From Rhynchonema sp. JSB1_4 (lineage: Eukaryota; Nematoda; Chromadorea; Monhysterida; Xyalidae), in the NCBI GenBank assembly GCA_030248065.1, contig JASAMV010006530.1:1-64000 (forward strand): a DNA stretch of 64,000 bases, read 5' to 3'. The position numbers were made by a program, and so were the translations under genes. The notes under the pieces were generated by a model. That model searched no databases and had not been told where the DNA came from. It saw nothing but the letters and a program-made list of their open reading frames with translations. Each line of letters starts with the position of its first letter. The stretch's first letter is position 1. Positions 13,101 through 25,000 of this stretch are shown piece after piece.

Positions 13101-16100
13101 CTTTACTGTTGCAGGCCAAGCTTTATGGCAGAGATTGGGGTAATATAGTGCATTTGCACTAACGACGACACCTGCTGCCGTCTAATGGCAATGAACCTAA
13201 ACACAGCTATCTGGTACCGAGATGCAAAGCTCAGGTCAAGGACAGAAAATACCATATCACGACAGGAATGACGGGAATTGCAAGAAAGATGTGCTGTTCA
13301 AGGCCGCAAAGTCCATGACGAACAGCACATTAATAGCAGTGCGTGTCGCCCGTTTCGTCCTGTTTTCACGGCAGACAGGCTGTGCACCAGGTCATAGTCA
13401 GCACAAAACCATCATGAAACATCACCCGTAACGCACATACCATATGCGTCTGACTCTTCAGTGAACAACCGTCCGTCCGCCCGTGAACTATCCCGTTTCC
13501 TGCTCTCATCCGACCGTTCGCTAACCAACGAATTCAACGCGTTGATGATGCAGTGGGGTCAGTTCATATCGCATGACATCACAAAATCGACACAAATGAT
13601 CAACACTGCCTGCAGCCAGTGCTCAACGTCATCACCAAATTGTGTTAATATTCCCACGTTGCCACAGGACGGACGGTTAGTCTCTATATTGACGAAAAGA
13701 ACTCTTATTCACTATTGGCTTTCTATTGCTACTTTATTCATTCCGTTCCGTAAATCCAACTGCACTGCAACTGAACAACCAACACAAAGTCACACAGTAT
13801 AAGCATTCACATTCCGTTATCAGTACGTGGGTTTTCTAGGCCCGCGCACTCTTGTCAGACACAACATAAACATGCACAAATATCGTCACGACAGTCTCTG
13901 TGTCTTGTGTGAATACTGATGATGCCCTGGTGCACGCGTTGGGGTTTGATGCCCGAGGTTCAGCAGACGTACAGTATAGGCAGGTTTACAACGTATTAGA
14001 ACTCCGGTTTTAATATGTTGATTCACTGCATCACTCGGTGTCATCGTTGTTTCGGTACTTGGTACATAAGTACGCTGCTTGCTAAAAATTCTTGTGATCG
14101 GGATTGACGATAATATTGACGACCCGTCCGTCTGCGGGTTGAGCGGCCAATTTCACTGCCCACATGTCAACGCATTTCTGTGTTCGTTTTAGTTGTTCCA
14201 CATCAGAACTTGGGTTGATTTATAATCAAGGATCAAAATGTTTTCACTGCTCGTGACCAAACCAAAAATTGCCGCCGGTACAACTGTGCATCATTTGTGG
14301 CACACAACCGCACACTAACAATTCTAATGTTTCACACAAAGGTTCGGCCCGCAAGGCTGTCTTCCAATGGCCCGTTCAACGCCGGTCTGCAATGCGCCCG
14401 GTCAGAGAGAGCAATTCAACGAGAACACAGCCTTCTTAGATGCCAGCGTTGTCTACGGCTGTAGCATGAACGATCTGACCAAATTCAAAATTCGTGGGCG
14501 CGCCGATTTGAAGACGGACTTCATTCAGGGACGCGTTTTCCCGCCGACTGATTCGAATAAGAACTTTGTGCTCGGCGATGACAGAGGGAACATATTCCTG
14601 GGACTGGCCGCCAGCCATACATTGATGCTCAGGGAACATAACAGGTTGGGGTACTATTTGTGGGTGAAAAATCACACCTGGCGGGCATTTATCCTATTTT
14701 ATGAGTGTATTGACATAAACTCGTGATTGCTTTTCTGATGTTTCAAGAATACGACAGGTACCTAAAGATGGTCGTCAAATGTCTGGAAAATAAAATCGTG
14801 TAAGCAGAATTATTTCATATTCATCTAATCTCTGTTAACTGGTCAGGTTGTGTAAACGGTTACACAGTCTAACCTGCTTGTGGTGACACAATCTTAATTA
14901 TAGTTGTGTGGGATCGCGTACTTAGTTGTCATGGTAAGGCGAGGTTGGGAGCAAACAGCATGCCGGATTTTATCACAAGCAGGGTCACTATGAAGAGAAC
15001 ATACCGTACGATGTTTTAGTCATAGTTTCTGACAATAAGAAAACAAAACAAATTATGAAAATTCACCCCTGTTCCAGATTGGCACTTGAACTTCTGCGCA
15101 TCAATCCATCGTGGGATCCGAATCGTATTTTCCAAGAGGCCCGTAAGCTTGTGGGTGCCGAAATGCAACAAGTGACCTACGGTCAATACCTGCCTAAATT
15201 GTTGGGCGACACCTTTGTCAAACATGTCGGGGCCTATGGCGGTTACAACGTCAGTGTGAATCCGGCCATAAGTGGCGTGTTCTCTGCTGCTGCCTTCAGA
15301 ATGGGACATGGAATGATTCAGGTGGGGGTTGTTGGGTGCAGAAGGTGTGCTAATCTGCTTTAATTTTGCAAATCGGCTCAGGTTACTCTCTCCATAGTGA
15401 GCGTCTTTTTGTGATTCACATTTTTGTGGTGCAGATCAGCACTCTGATTTATGTGACAGCTTTTTGGCTTCGCCTTCAGTATGTATATCTCATGATTCAC
15501 GACGGTTTGGCGTATGAATGCAGCTGCAACAAAGCAAAGTCCGCCAAGTCCGAGTCACATTACACAGAGGCATGTCATTGACGGAGCAGATCTATCTCCA
15601 AAGTGTGTCGATCACCGCATGAAAAGGGCACTATGGGTGATATTTTCGAAACGGTGTAAAGGTCAGTTGGGTGTAAAGGTCGGTGGAAAGCTCGGTCGAT
15701 AGCTCAGTGTGATAGACCTCGGTGTAAACTTGAAACATTCCACGTTAATAACAGGCAATATTTCACGTCTACACCGAGCTACGCCGACCGAGCTTTCGAC
15801 CGAACTTTACACCGACCTTTACGCCCAACTGACCTTTACACCGTTTCGAAAATTCCACCCTATAAAGAGGTCCGACTGTAGGTACATGCTATGCATCCAA
15901 TGCGGCTGATGTTGCAGGAGTTCTACCAACGTCTAGACACATCGTTCCGTCCGATTCCTCAAGGTGGCTACCGTTTCGAAGACGGCGTCTTTCAGCCGTC
16001 CCGCTTGACCCAAACCGGTATCGACCCTGTTCTCAGGGGCCTGATGGGCATGAATGCAAAGCTACCGCAGAGAATTTCGCGAACCGTCACTGAAAGAATG

Positions 16101-17990
16101 TTTGGTTGGTCTTCGTTCGGGTATTTGGAAATCGGGGTTTTTGTCCTCAACTCACTCCTCTAATGTCTATTTATGCGAATTTTTCGCGCTCATTCAGGGC
16201 TACTTGACTTGACGACATGAATATAAGCCAAAAACTTCGATTTCAAAATTGGACAATCAAAAAAAGCTGGACAAAATTGGCTCCAAACAATCTGTCACTT
16301 ATAGAAAGAGGGTCATACCTACCTGTCCCTGCGTTATCAGGCACGACCGACTTGTGCGCAGTCAATATCCAACGAGGTCGTGACCACGGCATCGCCGGTT
16401 ACAACGAGTGGCGCGCGTTCTGTGGTCTGACACGAGCGCGCACCATGGACGACTTGGCACCGCATATTGTCAATCAGGAAATGCGACGCGGACTTGAACG
16501 CATGTATGGAAGTCCAGGTGCGTGTTGGGTGTCCCAAGTGTACAACTGATGTTTCATATGTACCCACGCACGTATAAACAGTACCGGGTGCAATTCTAGG
16601 CTGAAAGTTGAAGTCGCGTGCACGCGCGTGCGAAGCAGTGCAAAGTATAGGCAAAAGTCGAAGTAACTTCGTAACTTCGAAGTTTTGCGCCTGCGCTGCC
16701 TATGTTTTAGCGCTAGGAAGTCGCGTGCACACACTTCAACTTTCAGCCTAGAATTGCACCCGGAACTGTACCTATTCATCTGCAATCAGAAATGATATCA
16801 CACACGAATAACCAATGTTGCCTATGTACCTTGTATATTTAAGCAGCTTGCATACGCATTCGTTCACTGATGCTAGTGCCGGTATCAAATTTTGCGTTCA
16901 AATCCGACAGGCTTCCAAATTGTTCATTGTCACATCCGTTGACGTGACTTTGTTTCGAAACCTGAAAAATGTTTCATTGTTGAAAAATTCTGCTTTTATG
17001 TATGTATGTATCAATAGTAATGCAGGCAACTACTGCACTGGTCGAGTTAAGTTAAATTAAGAAAACCGAAAACCTCGAACAATCCTCTATTAGAAAAGTC
17101 ACATTAAACCAATGCAAAACCGATTTGGTCCGATCGCAACGTTTGATCTACAATACCATATCGCACAGTACCAATTCTTTTCTCATGAACGCAGACAACA
17201 TTGATCTCTACGTTGGTGGCATGCTCGAAGCACCCGTCAACAATGGACTTGTCGGACCGACATTCGCTTGTTTGATCGGCGAACAATTCAAGAGGATACG
17301 GGACGGGGATCGGTATAGTGCACAATCACACGCGCTACCTTTTTGTTTTTATTGCTTCTTTCTTGTTTCCAGGCCACAGTCCGCTGGCATGACTCTCGCT
17401 CAAAACTTACTGCGTATCAGTCAACTGGTTTTGATTTTGAATATGCTTCATGATCATGGCAAAGCTACTATTGAAAACGAAACATCATTGAGCTGGACTG
17501 ATATTCTACAATCGATGCTTTTGAACTGTGTGATTCGGTGATGTTTCACAGGCATTTCTAACAAAACACGCCCGCCCTGAGACTGCATTGTACATAATGT
17601 ACATGCCTACTCTGAACAATTTCAAGTACAAGTCGGCTGGCCGCTATAACGAGCTGTTCACCAACAAACATTCAGTTCATGTCCTTTTCAACCAGTCGGT
17701 ACAATGAACTGAGTTAAGCCGATATGTAGCTCAGGCTCAGGCCGCGGCCAAAGCCTGATCGATCAACCCCCCATTTCAGTTTCTGGTTCGAGAGCCCCGA
17801 CGCATTCACGTTCGATCAAATCACCGAAATTCGCAAGGTCTCACTAAGCCGCCTGTTGTGCGACAACGGGGAACAATTCGGTCAGGCACCGGAGGACCCG
17901 TTTCTGGTTGCCAATCGACAGAATGTGAAACCATGCGACACTCTGCCAAGAATGGACTTGACAAAATGGCGGGATCCTCTGCAAGCCTGA
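10122..17990 (+). CDS. Secreted ShKT / mucin-like / animal haem peroxidase
   Basis: Eleven exons keep one frame: 10122-10557, 11049-11504, 11722-12060, 12798-13034, 13462-13675, 14342-14644, 15078-15321, 15918-16104, 16341-16517, 17195-17312, 17780-17990 (973 aa; TGA at 17988). The in-frame ATG at 10227 gives a better signal peptide (FHTHVIIVALLLFIASC) and a 938-aa product. Order: ShKT (about 104-143), a long Thr/Ser-rich mucin-like linker, a second ShKT (about 366-403), then the peroxidase domain. Visible catalytic parts are the distal His in QWGQFISHD, the Arg in GDDRGN, the TAFLDAS calcium-site motif, the proximal His in AAFRMGHGMI and the Asn in NIQRGRDHG. ShKT-peroxidases such as MLT-7/SKPO act in nematode cuticle cross-linking and defence using H2O2; that role is inferred. 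The Asp just before the distal His is Ser, and the Glu three residues after the distal Arg is Ile. Confidence 0.92.
15632..15863. repeat. Foldback element, copy 1 (CGAAACGGTGTAAAGGT family)
   Basis: The arms GATATTTTCGAAACGGTGTA and TTTACACCGTTTCGAAAATT are inverted. The interior carries repeated GTGTAAAGGTCGGT and AAGCTCGGTCG words in both orientations. It lies in the intron before peroxidase exon 15918. A second copy is at 46583-46814 in an SLC6 intron, so it is a mobile family. Confidence 0.85.
16581..16766. repeat. Foldback (MITE-like) element in a peroxidase intron
   Basis: Long inverted arms: GGGTGCAATTCTAGGCTGAA at the left, and AACTTTCAGCCTAGAATTGC followed by ACCC at the right. They extend inward to GTCGCGTGCACGCGCG and GTCGCGTGCACAC. 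A smaller hairpin (AAGTAACTTCG / CGAAGT) sits in the middle. Non-coding. Confidence 0.85.
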
Positions 17991-19027
17991 TTTAACTCCA
18001 CTATTGATTCTGGACACAACCGCGAACTCTATTTATGACACGTCATTCTCATGGTGCTCTGGCTCAACTCTGCACTGCTCTTCCGTTTTTGCCTTTCCGT
18101 TTTGTGGTCTCTCTGATTATGTATATGCTGGGCACCAAATAGTAACAGAATATGATAGGTGGGTAAAGGCACTTATCTGATGTGGCTGTAATGTTAACGC
18201 ACATTCATAGAGCATTTTGCTCCGATTTCAGCAGGTTTTTCGTGATTGTTCGCCACATGCTATTTCAATATTGTCGCTCTTAATTTTCTTCACGAGCCAG
18301 TGTGATTTTTCGGCCAGAATATTGCATTTCACAAATGCAGTTTTACAGTTTACAGTTCAGTGTTTGCTTTTATCACGTGATTGTATACTTCAAATCGAGT
18401 CATTTTTTTACTTCTTATGCATTTGTTTATATCTCGTCTTGTCGTTTTATTCTCAACCACGAATTTTGCGTGTGTCCAGCTGGTCTTTCCTGTGTACAGC
18501 ATCATCAACATGTCTTTCGATTCTGTTGTTTTTTGACGGAAAATAGACAATGTTTATGTTTTTTAGTCCTCTAGTGTGACATTTTAGTGTCTATTTTTTA
18601 TGTCCGTGTGTGAATAAAAGTTTCGAAAGACGAAGGAAAGTTGCTGGGTGTTTACGTACATAATAACAAACGTGAGGAAAAAGCGCTTATACTAGGTATT
18701 GGTAGCACAATGACTATATAAGAATTCATCAAAATCAATCCTGATTTTCACTTCACCCTTACCAAAAAAAAACCACCCCCCTTGCACGTGTTTTGTTACG
18801 CGCAACGCAACACCCAACCCGGAAAAAAAAAAAAAAAAGTTAGATTTACAGCGCGATATGCAAGCTTCCCATCCAAGCTGGCAGGCTTTCCAGCCGAGCA
18901 GCTGCACAAACTTTTTCTCATTTTCCACACTCACAGAATGTTTCACTCACGTGGTGTGATACACAACCTGCAACGACTCTTGAAGTGAGCAAATATTTTC
19001 TTCATTTTTTCTGATAAAATTTCGACG
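17991..19027. other. Intergenic spacer between peroxidase and F-box genes
   Basis: AT- and T-rich, with no supported exon. An AATAAA hexamer near 18612 could serve the peroxidase transcript. A run of 16 A lies at about 18823-18838. Confidence 0.5.
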
Positions 19028-21625
19028 ATGGAACGCCTCCCGGATGAAATACTGATTTTGATCTTCAAACAACTCTCGATCGAACATTGGGTGGTTCTTG
19101 AACAGGTTATGGTGCAAAAATGTCCGTTTTTGTCCCAGAATTTATGTATTCTAAAAAAAGACATCCAAGATGCCGCCATACCCGGTGTATGTGTTCTAGC
19201 AGTTCTTTCCGTTCAGAGATCTATTCGTGTGTAGTACAAGGCATCATACAATTTTAACTGCTCAGCAATGTGCTTTATGCTGGTCCGTTTCGCCCGACCT
19301 TTGTTTGGTCCAGTTTACCCGAATATCGTCAGGGCGACAGCATCACGTGGCGTCGTGACCTGGCTATAAATCAAGCCTTATCGTCATTCAGGTATGCATT
19401 CGCTGGTCGGATGTGCTTCGTGCTGCCTGCTGGCGCACACTCAACTGCATTACGCTGTCCGTATTGACACGAGTGAGAATGGTACCCACGAAACATCTGC
19501 CGATCAAGCTGGGTCCCGACCACACCCCTCACATCAACACCAATCTTATCGGGTACCTAACTGAACGGTGCAGTGACAGATTCTTGCGCAAATTGGTCAC
19601 CGGATCGAAAATGCTGCTGGACCTGGACGCACTCGCGCTGATGTTTCAAGCGCGGGAGTTTGGCGCGATTGAAGACATGGTGCTGAGCGAAGTGCAATTT
19701 GCTGGCGACACTGGTCTGTTTATGATTACCGCAGGAGAAAAATAAAAAACAAATTTTGTACTTTGGTGCCAATCTCACTGTTGTGAAATAGGTTCATATT
19801 CATCCAGCGCAATTGAAAAGTCGTTCCGCCGTTGTCCTCATCTGGCTTATCCTGCTGTATTTTACTGTTGTGCCCTGAACACAATCGAAAATCTGACAGC
19901 CCAACCATGTGGTGGCTATAAAGAGGCTAGACTGGAGGGACCACGTGCCATGCTATACCATTGCCAATGTAGACTGAAGTCTGCCAGCCTGCGCATTGTG
20001 GAACGCGGTGACGTGTAGGCGTGTAAAGCAGTCTGCGTCTGCAACTTTATGTCTGTACAGTATAAGTGCAACGTTGAACCGCAGCCAGACCGTGGTATAG
20101 GTCGGAGCAACTGGCTGTCCAGGCCTTTTGGCTGGGAGGTCGGAGGTTCGCGTCCTTCCGGGAGCATACGCTTGCTGTGGCAGTTCACACCAACAGTAAT
20201 TTGTTTCATTACATTAAAATCTCCCAAACACTTTGCACAATTCCTATCATTCCAGCCAGTTTCCCGCGCACGCCATCGCATCGTATACAAGCGATCAACT
20301 TGCATTCACTGAATCTCAACAATTGTTTCGAGGAGGCGTACGATCGGAATGACGCCGATCACGTGATGCACACATTGCTCGGCTGCACGCCTAATCTGCG
20401 TCGATTGGCATTGATGTACAACACACGATTGAATGGAACGTTCTTGGTGCCGGTGCAGTGCGCAAAGTTGAGGTGTAAACATGGCACACAGGGCGAATTT
20501 AAACTGTTTGAGAAAACCGATAGACTTGAGGGAATTTTGTATTTTTTGCCCGATATCAATCTGGTGAGCGGTCCAATTTGGAACCGTTCGGGGTAATCGA
20601 CTCTCGCGGCCACGGGGCAGTTTTTTTGAGAGTTTTTTTTCTGAGATTTCTGATTTCGGGCGATTTTAAGATTTCACTGATTTAACCAACGTAAAGTTCT
20701 ATTGCCCGCTGGTTTTATAATCCGTTCAGTAGGTTACTGTAGGGTAATTTCATCGAAATAGTGCAAATGCAAAGATCACGTGGGGAAAACATCAAGGACA
20801 GGATTGATCACCCAGTTTGATATCTGGTTGAACGTTTCCAATCCGCCCAAAGTTTCATTCAATTCCAGTTTTCTCAACATCGTCATGTGCCGTCGCATTC
20901 AGTGCGATCTGCTAGCGGCCGCGCTTTGCGATTGGACCAAATTGGAAGAACTGCATCTGTACAGCTGCTATCAACTGACCGATTCGCTGTTTGATTCAAT
21001 GCCCGAATCACTCAAATCTCTCAACATCAGCTATTGCGATGGATTCAGCGCCCAGGGCGTGAAACATTATGTTGAAACGCATGGAGATCACCTGGAGACG
21101 ATCAGAATTGCCCATTTCCGTCATTTGGACAACAGTCTGCTGCGCACATTGTGCACCAACGTGAAACATCAGCTGCACCTGCTCGACTGCAGTCAGTATT
21201 ATCGCGCCGAAGCTCAAAGTCCCTATTCAACCATGTCGCATACACATGACATCAGCGTGGGGCTGGTCGAAATTCGACATCTAGCGAATCTGACGCATCT
21301 GGATCTGAACAAGAATGATTTTCTGACGGATGGAGCATTCCGCCAAATCACAGCCTCATGTCTGCGTCTGGCGCATCTCAACATTTCGCAATGTCATTGG
21401 CTGACGGCCGACGGGTTCGTGTCTGCAGCCGGACTCTCCCAGTTGCGTCACCTCGATGTTTCAGGCAACGACGAGATTGATGCAGGCGTGATGCTCCGAA
21501 TCGGGCATGGTGCACTCAAATTGGAGAATGTGCTATGCGGTAGATGTGGCAATTTTATGTATGACGATTTGCCTGATGTTGCAAGGCTCTGGCCGGCGCC
21601 CGAAACCGTCTTCCAGTTTTATTGA
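19028..21625 (+). CDS. F-box / leucine-rich-repeat protein
   Basis: Five exons with consistent phases: 19028-19105, 19392-19713, 19792-20007, 20256-20472, 20869-21625 (529 aa). The N-terminal F-box spans the first splice: LPDEILILIFKQLSIEHW, then VLEQ joined to VCIRWSDVLRAACWRTLNC (residues about 4-45). The C-terminal half has leucine-rich repeats of the AMN1/FBXL type: LEELHLYSCYQLTDSLFDSM, LKSLNISYCDGFS, LTHLDLNKNDFLTDGAF, LAHLNISQCHWLTADGF, LRHLDVSGNDEIDAG. FBXL proteins are substrate receptors of SCF (Skp1-cullin-F-box) ubiquitin ligases; substrate unknown. The exon 2 donor (ACTG|GTCTGT) is weak, but the join restores the frame. Exon 5 contains one exact TGAAACATCA (21162), and exon 2 contains TGATGTTTCA (19639). 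Confidence 0.88.
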
Positions 21626-22014
21626 AAACAAAAGCGGGTTTGTTTATTTCGCAGGTGATCATGTCATGTGTATAATTTTGTAAATAATTGCGTGCTTAAG
21701 AAACTGGCTTTGTTCTCCGTTTCTACCCACAAAGGAAAGTTATTTCATTTGAATTAGAAGTTACATAATTAGCAATATAAAATGATGGATATAAAAAATT
21801 ATGGTAACTCGCACAAAGATTTTAACAAATAACCAGTAATGTTATGTAGAAGCTGATACTTCATGTCGATTATAGTTGTAAGCCCAGCTACTAACATGTA
21901 CATCGTAGCAAAAACGTCCACACAAAATCAAACGCAAAAAAACCATAAAAATTCGGTAGCAAACCAACCAAGCTGTGCAACTAAAATGCATCAAATAATG
22001 TCAATTAAACTTTC
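21626..22014. other. Convergent intergenic spacer
   Basis: A short AT-rich gap between the F-box gene (+) and the 3' end of lectin gene A (-). No exon, RNA gene or clear repeat was recognised. Confidence 0.5.
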
Positions 22015-25000
22015 TCAAAACGAAATTGCCCAGAACAGCCGGGCAGTTGCGTTGGTTCGTTGATCAAGACATTCGTGTCCCTCGGTGGCCCAATGCAGAC
22101 GACAGATTTGCTGATCCTACAATAAGATGAGCTGACACAAATTTTAACAGAATAGGTTTTCAAGCGCGAACTTCTCACTTGAAAAACAGTGTATGCCTTG
22201 CAGAGACAATGTTGCGAACATTCAATGCTGCACTGGGATTGTTTCACACCTGAAAAGGTCGTACTTTTGCCATCACGGGTGTCTCTAACCTAAACAACCA
22301 CACGGTGATTTGATGGTAACAATGTTCTATCATGACCGCCAAAGCTCGAAGTTTTTCTTACCAGTCAAATCTGATCCAATTATGGCTCCCGTGCCCTCAA
22401 CGTGGCGCTCAGACTTGTATTGCACGATGTTGGGTTTTTCTAAATAATTTCAACGTGCAGCCGTGCAAAGTGACCTTGTAAATTTTGATGGCTTGCCGCG
22501 ATGGTGGTTGAGTCAGTGCCAGAGTATAACCTTTGCATGCCAGAGAGGTATCGCACAATGTGTGTTTCTGAATGGAGTACGTGGCTTGAAAACTGTGCTG
22601 GAAAGTATGTATAGTCCGTCCACCAGCTCATGGCACTTTGTGTTGCTGCTGGCTGGTTTGTTCCCTTCCTCCACGTTCTAATGAAAGAGAAATTGAGTGC
22701 GACCGATTTTGCAAAAAAAACTAAAAAAATAATAAAATGTGTCGAAAAAGATTGAATTCGACCAATTTTTAAATTAAAATTAATTAAAATCGATAAAACA
22801 CGTCGAACCACAATTTAGGAGCAAAAATATTTTTTTTCGGAAACTCAATTTCTCTTTCATTAGAACGTGGAGGAAGGGAACAAGTCGGCCAGCAGCATCA
22901 CAAAGTGACATGAGCTGATGGATGGACTATACAGTATATACACATACTGTATACATATACTATGTGGTACACCATGTCTGGCTGGAGCATAAAAGTTCAT
23001 TTTACCACGACCGAGCACCACAGCGGCATGCCCATGGTTCTGCTTATATAAGCCAATAAATTGTTCACTTACTGATACAATCGTCAGGGATGAACGGATA
23101 AGTGCAACCTGAAAAATTTTTAGGCTTCATGTTTTGTGTTCGGATGCTATTCCATGCAGCTACACGTATACTTGGACTGAAAGTGCTGTTTTGAGTTTAT
23201 TTTTATCATTGTACATCGTGAACGGAACACTATGATCAGCCAACCCAGTTTGTAATCACACAAATACGGCCATGACCCCTGTCCATCCACAATGCGACCA
23301 TTGGTCATGCTCATGAACCCTGCCCAATAACTTGCAAGTCGCGGTATGTTGTAGCTGAAAAGTATATAGTTTGTTTCTGTCACACTAATCATTGTTTTTG
23401 AGCAACTAATGACCATAACAGCCATTGGTCCGCATGGTATGAATCATTATACAATTAATCGGCTAACGAAAATCCAATATGTCGATTATCGATCGGTCTG
23501 CCGTCAACGTAGAACACATGGTCGTATCGATCGTATCTGTGGCCTGTGCCGGGGGGACGATGCATGCCCACGTAGGCCCATACGTTGACGGGCATCAGAT
23601 TCTGCGAGTATGTACGTATATGCAAGAACAGCGTACGCTAGCAAACAAACAAATGAATGAACAAGGCAACGAACAACAACAACAGCAACAACAACAACAG
23701 CAACAGCAACACTAACCGCTGCGAGTAGAGTGGCCATGGCTGTCCGTTTCTCGGCCGATGTCGGCATGGCCAACATGCCCGAGTAACCATTGAATTCCTC
23801 GGATTCACATTTCTCCCGTTGCGTCGCCTGTTCACCAAAACGGTCGTTCACGAAATGCAGACATGTAGTGCCATTGAATACGGCATACGGCACGGCGTCG
23901 TGACACTCTGCAACAACGTCGCTGTTGTGCGTGAGCAGCTCGCGGCTAATAAGGCTACTGTCGTCGACGAAATACAACCCCAAGAATTAGGGGGCCACAA
24001 CACACATTTACACTTACTGTCAGGATATCGATTGATCTCTGAAAAGAATGCGGGCCTGTTGTAGAAACATATGCTTGAATAGTGTGTGTTCAATACAAAC
24101 ACAAGCTCACCAAATTCGCACATTCGATATAAAGCATGGGCGTCATTCCGATGATTTGCCCGGTATAATTTGTCCGCCGCGTCAATAACTACGCCGTGTA
24201 GTTGACACTGGTCGTTGAGGAATTGTGCCTGTACGTCGGTCGCATATTGCCCGTTGTCAAAGTACCAGCCTGAATTTGAACCAGTCGAGCACACGTCCGG
24301 GTAGCGTACCAGACCGATCGTTGCCCACGCGGCCGTGGTCAGCTGGAGAAAAGACGGGCGGATACATTTTGCAGAGTCTGTTTGAGCAGGACCAAACTTT
24401 CAGCAGAGAAAAGTCCAAAATGAGGAGGAAATGAAAAGCTGCACTAAGCCCTTCTAAGAATCGGCCTGAGCCGAGTGTGAGCTTTGCCCAAGCCCAAGCG
24501 CAAGCAACAACCCTTAGCCAAAAACAAATAGCAAAACGAAGGTATGTTCGTATGTAGCTATATGTACTGTATGTCATCGCCACGCTTTGCTGACTGTTAC
24601 CTCCGTGACAGGGCATGAGCAGGGCTACCCCGAACGAGGTAAGTTAGGTACATTTTTGGTGGAAGGTGACCTATTATAAGTTATAAAACTCATTTTAATC
24701 ACCGGTGACATGAAATCAAATGCACGTTTTTCGTTTGTGTTGTTGAGCATGGCCAATGAGCCATAGAAGCCAAGTGATCCATCGGCACATTTTGGTCGGG
24801 CCGCGATGCTGTCAAATGCGCTGGTCACAAACACCCAACAACGATTGTCATCATGCAGCAATGTGGGGTAGGTCGGATGGGTGCAGTCTGGAAACAGAAA
24901 ATCGGTACCACTTTAAAACATGATTGAGAAACAAGTGACGCAACTAAGGGTTCAAACGGGATCCCGATCCCGAAGTTCGGGATCCCGATCCCGAAGTTCG

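Noticed and set aside
20085..20168. tRNA-like T-arm (GGAGGTTCGCGTCCTTCC) in an F-box gene intron
   Set aside because: The T and variable arms look tRNA-like, but no matching 5' acceptor strand or D arm was found at the right spacing.
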